NCBI GenBank assembly: GCA_964247055.1 | Contig: OZ176053.1 | Coordinates: forward strand, 7,502,001-7,566,000 | DNA: 64,000 bases | Source: Paragordius varius | Taxonomy: Eukaryota > Nematomorpha | Reading direction: 5' to 3' | Shown: piece by piece, positions 36,613 through 48,810 of the stretch | Layout of the letters: each line of letters begins with the position of its first letter | How positions within the stretch are numbered: position 1 is the stretch's first letter | Notes under the pieces: model-generated | What the model was told of the DNA's origin: nothing | Seen by the model: only the letters and a program-made list of their open reading frames with translations | The model's database searches: none | Made by a program: the position numbers and the translations under genes

Positions 36613-39374
36613 TTACATTTCTATTCGACAACCGGTTGTAGTTATTTGATAAGGAGGATCAAACGTTATATCGCATTTCACTTGATTGTTTGTATGATCT
36701 AGTTCAGGCACCTTGGCATCTGGATTTACGCTTACCTGTATAAGATTGAAATAAAAATAAATTGGGCATAGTTTTTGACACCAAGGGTGGAAAAGGCAAC
36801 ATTTTCCGTAATTTTAGTGAGGAGAGCATAAACTTAAAATCATTTTATATATTTTTATGTCATAAAAGCGATTTTTTAGCGTAAATAAATTAGTTGGGTA
36901 TATTTATCCCTTCTTCTGTCCTGATAACCATATTCGAAGCATAGGCACAATTATGATTTTTTATTATTACGAACCATATTGGAGTAATTAGGGCAAATAG
37001 TTTCATCAAAAATTTTATTTACAAAAGGTACCGCCTTATATTTCGTTCATTAAGCATAAAAATTTAATTTTACCCTAATTTTATTTTTTATTCTTTTCAA
37101 TTCTTTTTCTATGAAGTCTAAAAGTTGTCAAGCCACGATCGATGTCTCAAAATATATCCATCTAAAATTTTGATTCATACACATTTGGACCATTCACGTG
37201 AACTTTTTTTGCCGGCTACTTCATAGAAACATCTGGCCTAAGGCTCATTAACTTAACCCTGAGTTTTTCTCAATTCATGACGGCTTTAAGACTTGGCTGA
37301 CAGTGAAAAATTAATTTTTGGGGTTCTAACAATGGCATACCGTATTGTTTACGAGTTTGACATAAAAACCAATCTATCTCTACGGCCTAATTCTGATTAA
37401 ACCAGAAAGCAAAAATTGTACATAGTATATTTCATACCACTAAAGTATAATCTCCTGGTGCTACATCTGTCATGTCCACCCATTGGCAATCAATGTCATA
37501 TTTATAAACATCTATGCAACCGACAGAAATTCCTTGGTCTCCAAAGTCTCGGCATTGATACGTAGGGAAAGTATCATATCGGCATTGAGCATCTTCTAAG
37601 CAAAAACTAGCTTTTTGACCGTTTGCTACTGAATTCCCAAATTTATCAAGTATTCGATATACTGAGAATATTTCGAAACTATGGTAATGTCTAATAAATA
37701 AATGATATGGTATATATGATAAGTTTTGAGGAAATATGATTAAACAAATATAACATGCAGGAAAATGCGTATAAATATCTAACATGCATATTAGTGTGGC
37801 ATGCAATTAGTGCAAAGTGTAAGTGCATTTTTTAAAAAATTTCACGTTGTTTTATCATCTAAAATCAAGCGAAACATTATAAGCAGTTGAGTTAACAGGT
37901 TAGCAGAAAAAAGAAGGGCCCAGGGTTATTTAAGTTTTATAATCAATTACTGATGGCACTCGTGCCAATCCCACATATTTTTGGGTAAAAAGGGATTAAA
38001 TGGTGCCGTCCCTATATTCGCTATCGCCGTAGTAAATCGTAATAAATATCGTACATGATTCGCCCAATCTATTGCAACACAATGGTATGCATATAAACAT
38101 ATATCAAACATCAATTTTGTATCCATATAACTATAATATGTGTCATTCAAAAGTTTTTTTTACGGATTATGACCAAAACCTATTTTATATATCATATGAA
38201 ATAACCTCTATTCTAAAAACCTATAATTGTTGTATCCTTTTTTCTTGTAAAACTAAGTTATATATCCCATACTAAGCCTTATATATACAGACATTTTCGT
38301 ATTTTTTGCTAATATTTTTATATCAAAACTTTTAGTGTGCACGTCGTCTTATGTGAAGAGGTGATTATACTAAATCCGTGATTTATTTATTTTTTATTAC
38401 TCATGGCATTGATGCCAATCCCAATAATTTTTATTGAGATAGGGTAAGAATGGAGCTTTTCCAATGTTCGCTATGGCTAAAGTGAATCTTAATAAACTCC
38501 GTTTGTGTGTTTTCCAAGTTTCTACCAAAACATAAACGTGTTTTACGTCGATAAATAAATATAGATAAAGATTTTGTGTTAAATCTACCAAATCGATTCT
38601 CTCTGACGATATCATATGCTGAGGCGGAAATACAATTTTCTTCCATGGCACATGTTAAAGCAAGGAGTGGTGTCCTTTGTAAATGAATTGTTTGTTCTAA
38701 CTCCCGATAATCAACTACCAAATCCGGTAAATCTATTAGTATTTTATAATAACATATTTAAAATAACGTCTCAGTAAATTTGAAAAATATATTTTTAGGA
38801 CTTATCTTACATTAACAAAAATAACAATTATTAAAACCAATTGGTAATACACATAAATTTTATTATTGTTTAGCGATTTGATTAAGGTTAGAGTATCAAT
38901 CTAGACAACAATAAAATCAAAGTAATGCCATAACTTTAATAGATAACTTTTTACAAAATCTGTATTTGACTTCTTAAAGCTGAAATCGATCATGGATCAT
39001 GCAGCTCCAGATCAAACATCACACGCAAAAGCACCCACGCTTATATAATTAATAATTTAAATCATCTGACTGCTAAAATTAAATTAGGTTTTATTATTGT
39101 TTCAAATGCAACGTATTTCCCAATTGGTTTAACCGATTGCTGACTCTTCATGTACAAGACAACAAATTCTTACAAATTAATTTACTCATTTAATACATTA
39201 TGTTAAAATATGATACTTTGTCCACAATAAACTCCAGCAAAGCTTGATTGTCCCGGACAGTCAGGGGTTTTTGCATATCGACATTGTCCTAGATGGTGTT
39301 CCGCTCCTTGGCATGAAACTTGACTTAAAAGAACTGGTCCATAAGCAGTTCCGAAATGCGTTCCCTATGGTCAA

Positions 39375-39419
<45 letters not shown>

Positions 39420-42400
39420 TAAAAAAATTGATAAAACAAGCATTTTAAAAGATGGTGGCTATCTATATAATTAATTTGATTAATCGACCAATATTATATA
39501 AGTCATACCCTTTTTAATTATAGTTTTACCACATTTAAAGTAAACACTTTTAACCCAGCTCCACCTTTTTTATATTCACTTTTAAAATAAAAAATCTAAT
39601 GTTAATTGATAAAATTGTGAGCTTGAATGAAAAAAATATTGAGTTTGATAACGTGTATTTTAATTGTTTATAATGCGCTTCATTTTTTGACAATATAGGA
39701 ACACGGGTAAGCTTTCAGGGCTTCGATCGTTAAAATAGTTTTCAAAATTTATATTAGGTGTAATTTTTTTGGAAAAATATAAGTTATATTAGTTGATTTG
39801 GTAATATGTGAATTTTCTTCCTACACTCGTTTAAAGTTTAAATGGTAAGCATATCATTTATCATTTCATGGCAAAGTTACCTTTTAGCTAAGTATACAGG
39901 TCCCTCCTGTGTTTACACTTCATATATATTTTTTTAAAATTTTTAACAAAGAAAATTTTACTTGTACTGCTTGTTCAGCAAACCCAAAGTTTAACATTTT
40001 GCATATAACAGTTGCTTCCTTCAAACTCCACCCATCACCACAAATATAACCCCAATCGGATTGAGGAAATTTAATAGCTACTCTTCCGCTGTGACCGGCC
40101 CCACCCTCCAGTCTTACGCTGATCGATGCCATATCTTGACGCTAATCAATATTTTGATGAATGACAATGGAATAATTTTTGTATCAATCAATCAATTATA
40201 AGCTATAATTATTTAATACTTAATAATATCCAAAAACTCCGAATAAAAAAATATTGTGAATAAATACGTCTCTATAATAACCACTGTTTCCCCCACCACC
40301 AAAATAACCGGCAAAATCTCCTTGGGCAGCATTATTGGGCGCGACGGACACATACATATTTCGACTGTTATTGAATCTGCGTCTCGATGATTCTTCTAAG
40401 TAAGCTATGGTAGCGGATGGATCAGTTATTCTGGCTCCTGGTGAAAGGTTTGGCCTTATGACATTAATATTATTGGTGTTTTGAGGCGCATTACTTACCA
40501 AAGCTCGATTTAGGAGTGACGATTGATGTGAAGACGACACATTTCCACCACTAACATTCCCTATAAATTGGCGAAACTGTATGCCCCGCGTTATATTATT
40601 ATTCCTTCTGAAAATTATGTATGGACTATTTTCTGTCCGACTTTCGCTGTTCTCCCCTTCAGTTGCAAAAGCTGATGGAAGAGGTGCATCTCCAGATTCG
40701 TGATTTGGGTCAGTGTTATCAATAGTTATGCTTGTGACATCTGATCCCGTTTGTTGATTATCAGGTGGTGGTCTAATGTAACTTTGATCATCAAACCTAA
40801 TAATTTGGCGATGTCGACTATTTTGTCGCGTTTCATCTTCTGAGTTAGCAATTTGTCTTTGTCGATTTCTACGACGATTTATAGCAGCCGTAGTTTGGGA
40901 ATTTGTTGTGGTTTCGGATATGGACTCAATTTGATCATGTGTGTCAGAGCTGTAAATGGCAAAAATATTATGAGGAAAATTAATATATTTAAAGCAAGTG
41001 ACAGTGGGAGGGTGGAACTATATACATACATATGGAATGGAGTCAAAAACATCTTAAGTTTAAAATCAAAATATTGAAATTTATTTAATGTAAATAGCCA
41101 ACACTTATATGCTAACTTCGAATTTATTGTGTTTGAATATTGTTCGGATGCATCATCGTTTGATATTCTGTTTTCTTCGGGGTGTATTTCTGGCATTTTA
41201 CAGATGACACCAGCCGCTTCGCTAATTAAGCAATTATTTTTGCCCCATCGTTTTTGACAATTTTTGATTTGTTTTCCATTGCATGAAGGAGCGCGACATT
41301 CCATCAAACTTTCCTCATTACCATTGCAATTTAGGTTATCCAACCAATATTCTTGGCAAATAATATAAGAAAGAGATGAAAATGTATTTAATATTTTTTA
41401 AAAGATAATACATATTTCGGGCTTTTCCAAACATAGAAAAAAAGAGTCAATTTACGTTAAAACAAATTATATCTAATGGTTTGTTGCTTTTTTCTAGTTT
41501 AAAACCGATTTTTTTCCATTTTAACCTTTACATATAATGGTTAGGATTAGTTTTATATGCCTTTTTAGTTTAAATACATATCTGATAAAAACATACCTGT
41601 ATAATATTGTTTGCCCCCCCCCCCCCCCATGTTTTGTTTTCACTTTTTATAAAATATATAAAAATAAATTTAAGCCGGAAAGGGATTTTTCTCATGCGAT
41701 TCCCGCTACTAGTTTTAAAAGCATCCAAATATATCAACGCCACCCCCTAATAATTTAAATGCCATTGTGAATATAATAATAATAAATCTACTGACATTAA
41801 AAGTATATCAATTATTTGGGATTGGACTATTTCCCAATTAAAAAAAATCAGTATTTATACCAGAATTTAAGGGTGCTACCGAAAATTTAATCAAACAATA
41901 AATATTAAAGGGTGTTATAAATATTTATAAATAAAAAACTATACTTGATGTTACGATGCCATATTCTGAATTTCTTGTGTGCCTCACGGCTGATGGGAAT
42001 CCCAATTGTCGGCAAATGACTTGTGCTTCTTCCATGTCCCATTCATCGTCACAAATAAAACCCCAGGTGTTATTTAGATATATCTGTACATTACCCTGAT
42101 ATATGATTCCAGTGACTGGGTCTGCTAGGTTTCCTTCGCCCCCAGTCAATTTGATAGATCCAGCTTCAATATCAATCAATATAGTTTGAGCATTTAGTGT
42201 ACTGATTGAAAGTAGTAAAACTATAAATATTTTTAGAGTAGTTTTTGCAAGTAAATTTGTGTGAAGTTTGAATTTGACGCTTTGTATAACTTTAGATCTG
42301 CATTTTGTAGCAATATTTACTTGTTTACCATCTTTATCTTCGTTTTTACGGGTTTCGAACGGTTTGATATGACGGTTGTCAACAAAGGAAGTATCGATAA

Positions 42401-42671
42401 AAGAATAATTAGGGACTAGATCATGTTGGAAAGAATATGGTTGTTTGTTTGCATGGTCTGGTGTATGATATTGAGTTGTAGGTGTTGACAAGATATGTTT
42501 TACAAGGTGTAGAATTAGGGAGTAATAATAATTGTAGATGAAATGGACCAAACCACAAGATTTACGCATTTTTGGTTCGACTAATTTAAATTGCATCTCA
42601 TGTTCATTGTATAAAACTCTATTATCTTTGCCTTCTAAACTACTGTTTTCCGCCGCGGTATTGATTAACAT
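36613..42671 (-). CDS. Lysyl oxidase-like protein with two SRCR domains (LOXL2-like)
   Basis: Secreted copper amine oxidase that oxidises peptidyl lysines in extracellular matrix. Exons (minus): 41945-42671, about 41117-41351, 40268-40949, 39962-40141, 39217-39364, 38589-38732, then 38401-38521 or 37951-38068, 37438-37690, 36613-36735; about 870 aa. SRCR1 spans exons 1-2 (IKLTGGEG...WGFICDDEWDMEEAQVICRQL, YWLDNLNCNGNE, AAGVIC). SRCR2 spans exons 4-5 (VRLEGGAGHSGRVAI...CGDGWSLKEATVICKML, GQCRYAKTPDCPG). A catalytic domain follows: LPDLVVDYRELEQT, CAMEENCISASA, WDWHxCH + HYHS copper site, KASFCLED with the cofactor Lys, DVYKYDIDCQW with the cofactor Tyr. Exon 3 adds a disordered 227-residue linker between the SRCRs. 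A hydrophobic signal-like segment (IFIVLLLSISTLNA) lies only at about residue 145, so the first Met chosen may not be the real start. The end of exon 2 is uncertain (41117 or 41105). Confidence 0.92.
37951..38068 (-). other. LOXL alternative exon B (copper-site exon, 118 nt)
   Basis: It begins after TAG and supplies DWANHVRYLLRFTTAI... to LPKNMWDWHECHQ, ending at a GTAATT donor. Acceptor and donor phases equal those of exon A, and lengths 121 and 118 are both 1 modulo 3. The DW start is closer to vertebrate LOXL sequences than exon A. Confidence 0.85.
38401..38521 (-). other. LOXL alternative exon A (copper-site exon, 121 nt)
   Basis: It begins after TAG and supplies ETWKTHKRSLLRFTLAI... to NKNYWDWHQCHE, ending at a GTAATA donor. 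It needs one base from the upstream exon and leaves two for the downstream exon that starts HYHS. It is paralogous to exon B. The upstream intron is 67 nt. Confidence 0.85.
39377..39417. repeat. (AT)n microsatellite
   Basis: A run of about 20 AT units in the LOXL intron directly upstream of the SRCR2 second exon (within 15 bp of its acceptor). Shorter AT runs occur near 43352 and 47925. Confidence 0.9.
41614..41628. repeat. Homopolymer of 15 C
   Basis: Fifteen consecutive C in a very AT-rich LOXL intron. Either a true mononucleotide run or an assembly/sequencing artefact. Confidence 0.8.
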
Positions 42672-45600
42672 TATGGATGAAATAATTGTTACAGGATCAC
42701 TGTTATGATCTGTGTTAATTTAAATATAAATATAATGTAAAAATTATAAGGAGAATGTTTGTGAAAAAAATTGTTAAGGGCAAAACTGTATATGCTTTCT
42801 TTCGTATAGACGGAATATTTTACTTAAATATAAATGTAAATGTATCAATTTTAATATGAAAGATTGATTGATAATAAATATTAATATCACAACTTGTCAT
42901 AAGCGTATGAAATTACCTTTTTGCCCATGAAATTTAATATGTGCCTATAATTTCTTAATAATAATACGCGGCTAAAGACAACATTTTCAAACCAAGTTTT
43001 GTATTTTTTCATATTTATGGTAATTAATACCACCTCACGTAATGGTATCATCCACATCTTTTTCGAATATTTCCTATGTATATATCTTATATGTTTAAAT
43101 ATATTATGAAAACGCCCAATACAGGTTGATTTTTAACATTTGATATGTAACACTTGTAATGCATGGTATAAAATTATCTATTGGATAAAATTATTTAAAT
43201 TATACCTGTTGTATTACTTTCCCTTAAAACTTATGCTAATTAATTATTTTTTTATGTTTGGGATTTTAGTTTTTTTAACATAAAAATGTAAGATTTTTTT
43301 TTCGATATTAACACCTAAATGCAAATAAAAACAATGTCAACGATTATAATATATATATATATATATATAAGAAATTTAATTTTAATTTTTCATATTTAAC
43401 ATAATGGTGAAGAATGCATATTAAAAATCGAAAAAAGACCGTAATTTATTATAGCGTTATAACCGTTTAAGTTATATTGCGCTCACGTTACAATGGCAAC
43501 AGAAAAGGAAGGTCACTTTTGCATACATTAAAATACTTTTATTATCATATAAATTACATATATAAATTTTATGAGTATTATACAATATTATGTAGTTTAA
43601 GGGTGGTGGTATAATGTAAAATATTATACAAGTTTAAGGGTATAAAAATATTGTTAAAATAATTTAAAAAATTGTTTTAATAAATTATATTACCACCGTC
43701 AAATTTAGGATACTAACAAGCAATGGCTCAACATATATAACATTTTAACTAAAAGTAAAAATAACCTCATTTCGCCAGAATTTTTTCATAACAAAACAAA
43801 TATATAATATTTACATAAATCGAAAATATTTTTTGACAACTTTCATTTTCAAATCATGTTTTCTAAAGGGCTTATTCAGGCATGTATAAATAAAATACTT
43901 TTTTGTTAAAAAACAATTGGTATATAACATATTTTTGATAAAAATGAAAATTTACCTATTTTTTCCTTTTCCATTTCAATTAGCATAATTATCGTGCTAG
44001 GCGACAAATGTAAGGAACTCAGATTTAGAATAATAGTTCAAAAACTTAAGAATTTAACGAAAAAACGTAGCTATGGTGCTTGTAAATTTAGCCACAAAAG
44101 GTGTGAAAAAATATAAGTAAATGGTAGTATAATTTACTATTCAATATGTGAAATAAATTGGATAAACTTTGTCCGTCTATTATTTATTTAATCTTTTTTA
44201 AAAAAAAATAACAGGTAGAATCTATGGATATACGACACATTTCGAAAATTTTATTGATTATGGATAGATATGAAATTAAAGCAACTGTGTTAAAGAACAG
44301 GAGTGTTCGTATATTTTTATAAATCTCAATTCAAAGTAAAAACACTTTATTAATATGTTCTTAAGCGCATTTACCATTGTGAAAAATTGTTCTAAAATAG
44401 GTGAGAGACGCAGCACCGTTTTCTAAGATTTACCATTTTAATATTAGGAAAAATCTTCCGCTATTAGTTCTGTTTTTTTAGGCTGATTAGGTTTCATGAT
44501 ATTATATCATAATTTTAAAACTAGGAGTGAGGTGCATTCACTTTTAAGGAATTTGTATTATACAATCCTTTAAAAATTATAATCGATGGCAGTTTATTAG
44601 AGTGAAGAAGCAAAAAAAGTCACGAAAAGGTGGAGAGATGAATAATTAATATTTCTTTTTTCAATCATTTTCCTATATATTGTTTTAATTAACATACTAT
44701 TATATTATATTATTTATTAACAGGTAAAATATGGAAAATTTAATGAACATTAGTATGACATCCCATCCCTAAACACGATTGAGTCGAATCGATAAAAAAA
44801 GTGAAATGATAATTAAAAATTCAAAAGTGTCGAATAGAAAAAAAACGCTGTTTATGCACTCTGGCAGCAGCAGCATAGGGAGGTAGACTAATTAATGATA
44901 ACTTTGCTAAAACAATCAAAAAAATATAAATGTAATTCTATTCTCAATTATGAGTTATGATAACCGAACGAGCATGGTAATAAAATAGATAACATTATAT
45001 GATATGAATAATTGTTTAAAAAAATGAGTCACGTAAATGCTTGTATGTGTTAATGTATTCTTTAAAACAAACACCTGAGATATATAGGCATATATGAGTT
45101 GCTACCCTCTTGTAAAAATAAAAAATAGGTGTCATCATAGTTTTCGTTTTGGTATTTATTTGTGGTTATAATTATCTGTTATAATAAAGCATTCTGAATT
45201 GTATTTCTTCATATAATCACAATGACACACGCATATAAGTCACATATAACGAGAAAGTAGGGAGGAAAATATTTTTGAGTGCCATATAAAGTTTCATACA
45301 AAAGTTTTTTTCATAACTAACCACTTTTTTCATCTATATATATAGAGGAAAATTGACATTTCTTGTCGCTTAGTAAAGGTGTGATTTCATAACAAGGCGG
45401 ATGATAATCATGAATTATATTAGCAACAATTCCAATTTTTTTATTAGTTATGTTCGTTGCGTTGTAAAAAAATCCGAATATTATTTGTTGAATATCTTAA
45501 ACGATAAAAAAAATATTATGTAAATTTCTTACTGAAAGCCTTATATAATTAATACAAACTGTTGATTGTCCTATCTCTTTACCTTAGATTGTAATAATAT

Positions 45601-46390
45601 GTATTGCCTTTTCTACACCAAATTTATCCATCGCACTTATCATATATTTCTTTATCAATAGCCTATATTTATAGGAATTTACTTGAAAAAAAGCCTGATA
45701 AATATTTTTTATAAATGTACATACATAAACCACGAAGTAAAAAATATTTATTTAAGGTTAAGGGATTAGATTACCGAAAATTAATATAATATTTTGATTG
45801 ACTGACTGACTTACTATTACAATCATATCAGGTTCATAAGTAATAGGCTAATATATGGATAAAATAATATATTAGGCCAAATCTTATTTGTTTCGCAATG
45901 TAAACTATTTGTTTTTCTATTTTTGGATAGAAAAGCGATCAAACTTAGGAGCTCTATATTTGAATAATTAATTAACCTTTGAGGGTAATTGTAATTGGGT
46001 ATTCATTTACAAAAAAATGTTTTAATTCATTTAGATTTAATTATATGTGTTTTTAGGAAATATAATTTCAATAAATATACAATAGAAATAAGGTAAAAAA
46101 TAATACTGGTCCTCTCGTTCGTAATCAAAATAATATTTATGTTTTATGCAGCGATAATTGCAAATCCTATTTGTCAATGGAAACAATAGCTACAAACATC
46201 AAATAACATTAGAATTAATTTTATGTATCATTGATAATAAAATAATAATCGGAGTTTAATACCTTAAATATAATTATATCGAAATAAAATCAAATAGTTT
46301 TTTGGTTATTATAAAAATATTTGTTCTATAGCCCTTATTCTATAAGTAATTCGAAACTAAATTTTATCTTTATACTAATCTTTCTTCTCT
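42672..46390. other. Intergenic region upstream of LOXL
   Basis: AT-rich, no coding homology. The LOXL promoter should lie near the start of this stretch. A short (AT)n run is at about 43352. No mobile-element ends recognised. Confidence 0.4.
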
Positions 46391-46935
46391 TTTCAATTCG
46401 ATTCATATTGGGCTAAATACCCCAGACTACGATTAAATTGATAATTTTAAAATTTACTGAAAGAAATGGTCCCAATTTTAATTTATGCTTCTATCTAATA
46501 AAAATTATATAAATAAGTCGAAATATCTAAATAAAATTTATTTTTTTTTAAAAAGTTTCATATCAAACTAGTTCGACGCCATTTTAATGTCACATCATTT
46601 TTGCAAAATATCGTGTTTATATAATTTTAAAGGTAAAATATAAGCTAATACTTTATTTAAATCACATCTAATATTGAAAACAGAAAAAGTTGTTTATTTT
46701 GTATAAATGCACACATGTCATTTTGATTAAATTTTTACCTTTGTACCATAAAATAAGAAATAAAGTATTTTTGAATGGTTTTTTTATATTTCGGTTTATT
46801 AATGTTATATGAGTGCAAATTGCCATGGTTTCAATTCTTGCGTGTTTTTTAAAGTATTTGATTTCAAACAGGCCTGGGCCACCCAACTACCCCAATTCGA
46901 ATCGAAGACTCAAACAAATGTGTTGTGATCAAGTC
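46391..46935. mobile_element. TTAA-flanked 0.55-0.58-kb element, copy 1 (diverged)
   Basis: The left end reads TTCGATTCATATTGGGCTAAATACCCCAG and the right end GGCC..CCAACTACCCCAATTCGAATCGAAG, inverted relative to each other, followed by AAGTC and TTAA (46936-46939). The interior lines up with copies 2 and 3 over its whole length, including AATGGTCCCAATTTTAATTTATGCTTC, GCAAAATATCG and GCCATGGTTTCAATTC. The most diverged copy; the left TTAA is no longer recognisable. Confidence 0.75.
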
Positions 46936-46939
46936 TTAA

Positions 46940-48270
46940 ATATCAATAAAACTAACACATGTTGTGTCTTTGATTCACACTTTATCACTTTTTCGGATAG
47001 TTTTGTGTCACAGAGCGATTTTAAATTCGATAACTTAAAAAGTATGCGAGATATTGAGCCAAATTTAAAATTCCCTCTTTAACCTTTTAGGGTTTTGATT
47101 CAAAACTAAAAATTGTAAAAAAAAACATTCTTATTTTTGCGCCGCATTTGTTATTTTTTTTTGAATTGCGCATTCAACAGGCAAATAAATGTATATATGA
47201 TGAAAAATTAACTTAAGTTTTAATTTTTTTTTAGATATTTTTCACTTTCTGTACTGGCTGCTTGTTTCAATCGAATTTTGGAGCTATCAAATTGAGATTT
47301 TTGAAGTTAGTCTACTGTTAAAAAGATGAGCTTTTTATGTGATACAGGAAAACAATGTGTGATAAATATTATAAGCAAAATAAATTTCAAAACTGGTGTT
47401 ATTTGCAAGTTTAAGCTCTGCCATACAAAATACCTTGAAATGTAGTCGTCTAAAAAATCAAAGATTAATGTGCTAATTATTATTATCCAAATATATTTTC
47501 GATAAAATTTTTATATCGTCGGATAGGGTGGAGTGATAAAAATAAGAAAATCCTTACCTTATAACTCTTCCTTATATTAGTCTGATAAAAAACATGATAA
47601 AAATATGACTTACGCAAGTCAAGGCTTATAATAAAGGTTCTATCCTACAAATTTGCCTCTAGAGATGATAAGAATCCTTACATAAATAAAATTCAGCCAT
47701 TTATCTAACCTAGGCATATAAAAATATATAAATATGGGAAATATAGTAAATAATGAGGTAATTAAGATAATAATCTTTTGTCTGAAAATCGTTAGCCAAC
47801 ATAAGTTAGCCGAAATCGAAAAGGGGGTTTATCAAATTTGTACAAAACATCCAACAGGTAGTTTAAAATTTGCAGGTCTATACAACTTATATTAATTTTA
47901 TTTAATTATAGTAACGAAGAATATATATATATATATATAATGATTGATAGCTTGTATCTTATTGATAAAGCCCAAGTTGCAAATATTTTTAAACAAATTT
48001 ATTTACCAAAGATATTTTTATTCTTATTAAACATTAGAAAGGTTTTTAAGTAGTTTGAAAAACTAATTTGTAACTTATTAAAAAAATGTATCTTTTAAGA
48101 AACGATTAGCCATTGTATTCGTATGACCTTCCTGTAATATTTTAGATTATCCCAGGGGTTAGAAAGCATTTAAATCGTTTGTTTTTTGTTTTTCACCTCA
48201 AGTGGATCCCCTTTCCATTTTTGGGATTAGATTTTAGGGGGAAAATATTAGTCAATCGACTTAAATAAAC
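46940..48270. other. Intergenic region
   Basis: AT-rich with one (AT)n run near 47925. No gene or element ends recognised. Confidence 0.4.
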
Positions 48271-48537
48271 CAAGGGTGGTCAACATGCTGACCGCGGAAA
48301 TTTTTGTAAATTACCAAATACATAAGATTTCCATAATTTTAAAAATTAAGAAAGTCTTAGTGAAATTCAAACAAATTCTTTAGTCATTAAATTGGCAGTG
48401 AAATGTAAAAATTGGTGAAATAAATAAAATTATTTTCTATATTCCATTTTTACAGCCTTACATTAAATAAAATATTTATGAATGCCCTTATATTTTTCAA
48501 ATGTGGCCCGCGAAGGTATTTGTGTTAGACACCCCTG
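48271..48537. mobile_element. Short hAT-like element, 267 bp
   Basis: It starts CAAGGGTGGTCAACATGCTG and ends GTGTTAGACACCCCTG; the inverted ends agree at CA.GGGTG..TAAC/TCAAC. Subterminal GACCGCGG and GGCCCGCG patches are typical of hAT ends and resemble those of the 2.7-kb hAT at 22.7 kb. Flanking 8-mers do not match, so the target duplication has decayed or the ends are slightly off. Confidence 0.6.
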
Positions 48538-48810
48538 TCTAACGTCTGATGTGTGCGAAACTTAAGTAAAATTTAAAATGTTAATTTTAAGGTTTAATAT
48601 TAAATCTATAATTGTAATTCGTTAAACTTCGTTTTAAGATTGACAAATGTTTGGCCAAGTTGTATGAAATTTTGACATAAAGAAAGTTTTTTCCAAAAAC
48701 TGAAAATTTTGCTTTAAAATTTAATTTTTAGTAAACTTTTAGTGAAAACCATTATTTATATTTTAAAATATTGTACATTTTCTCGTATACAATTCGCCTA
48801 TCTCCAAGGT

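Noticed and set aside
39244-39474. Plus-strand open frame over the LOXL SRCR2 exon
   Set aside because: Shadow of the minus-strand SRCR exon extended through the (AT)n run.
46668-47082. Open frames in both directions at 46.7-47.1 kb
   Set aside because: They overlap TTAA-element copy 1 and are open by chance; the other copies of the element do not preserve them.
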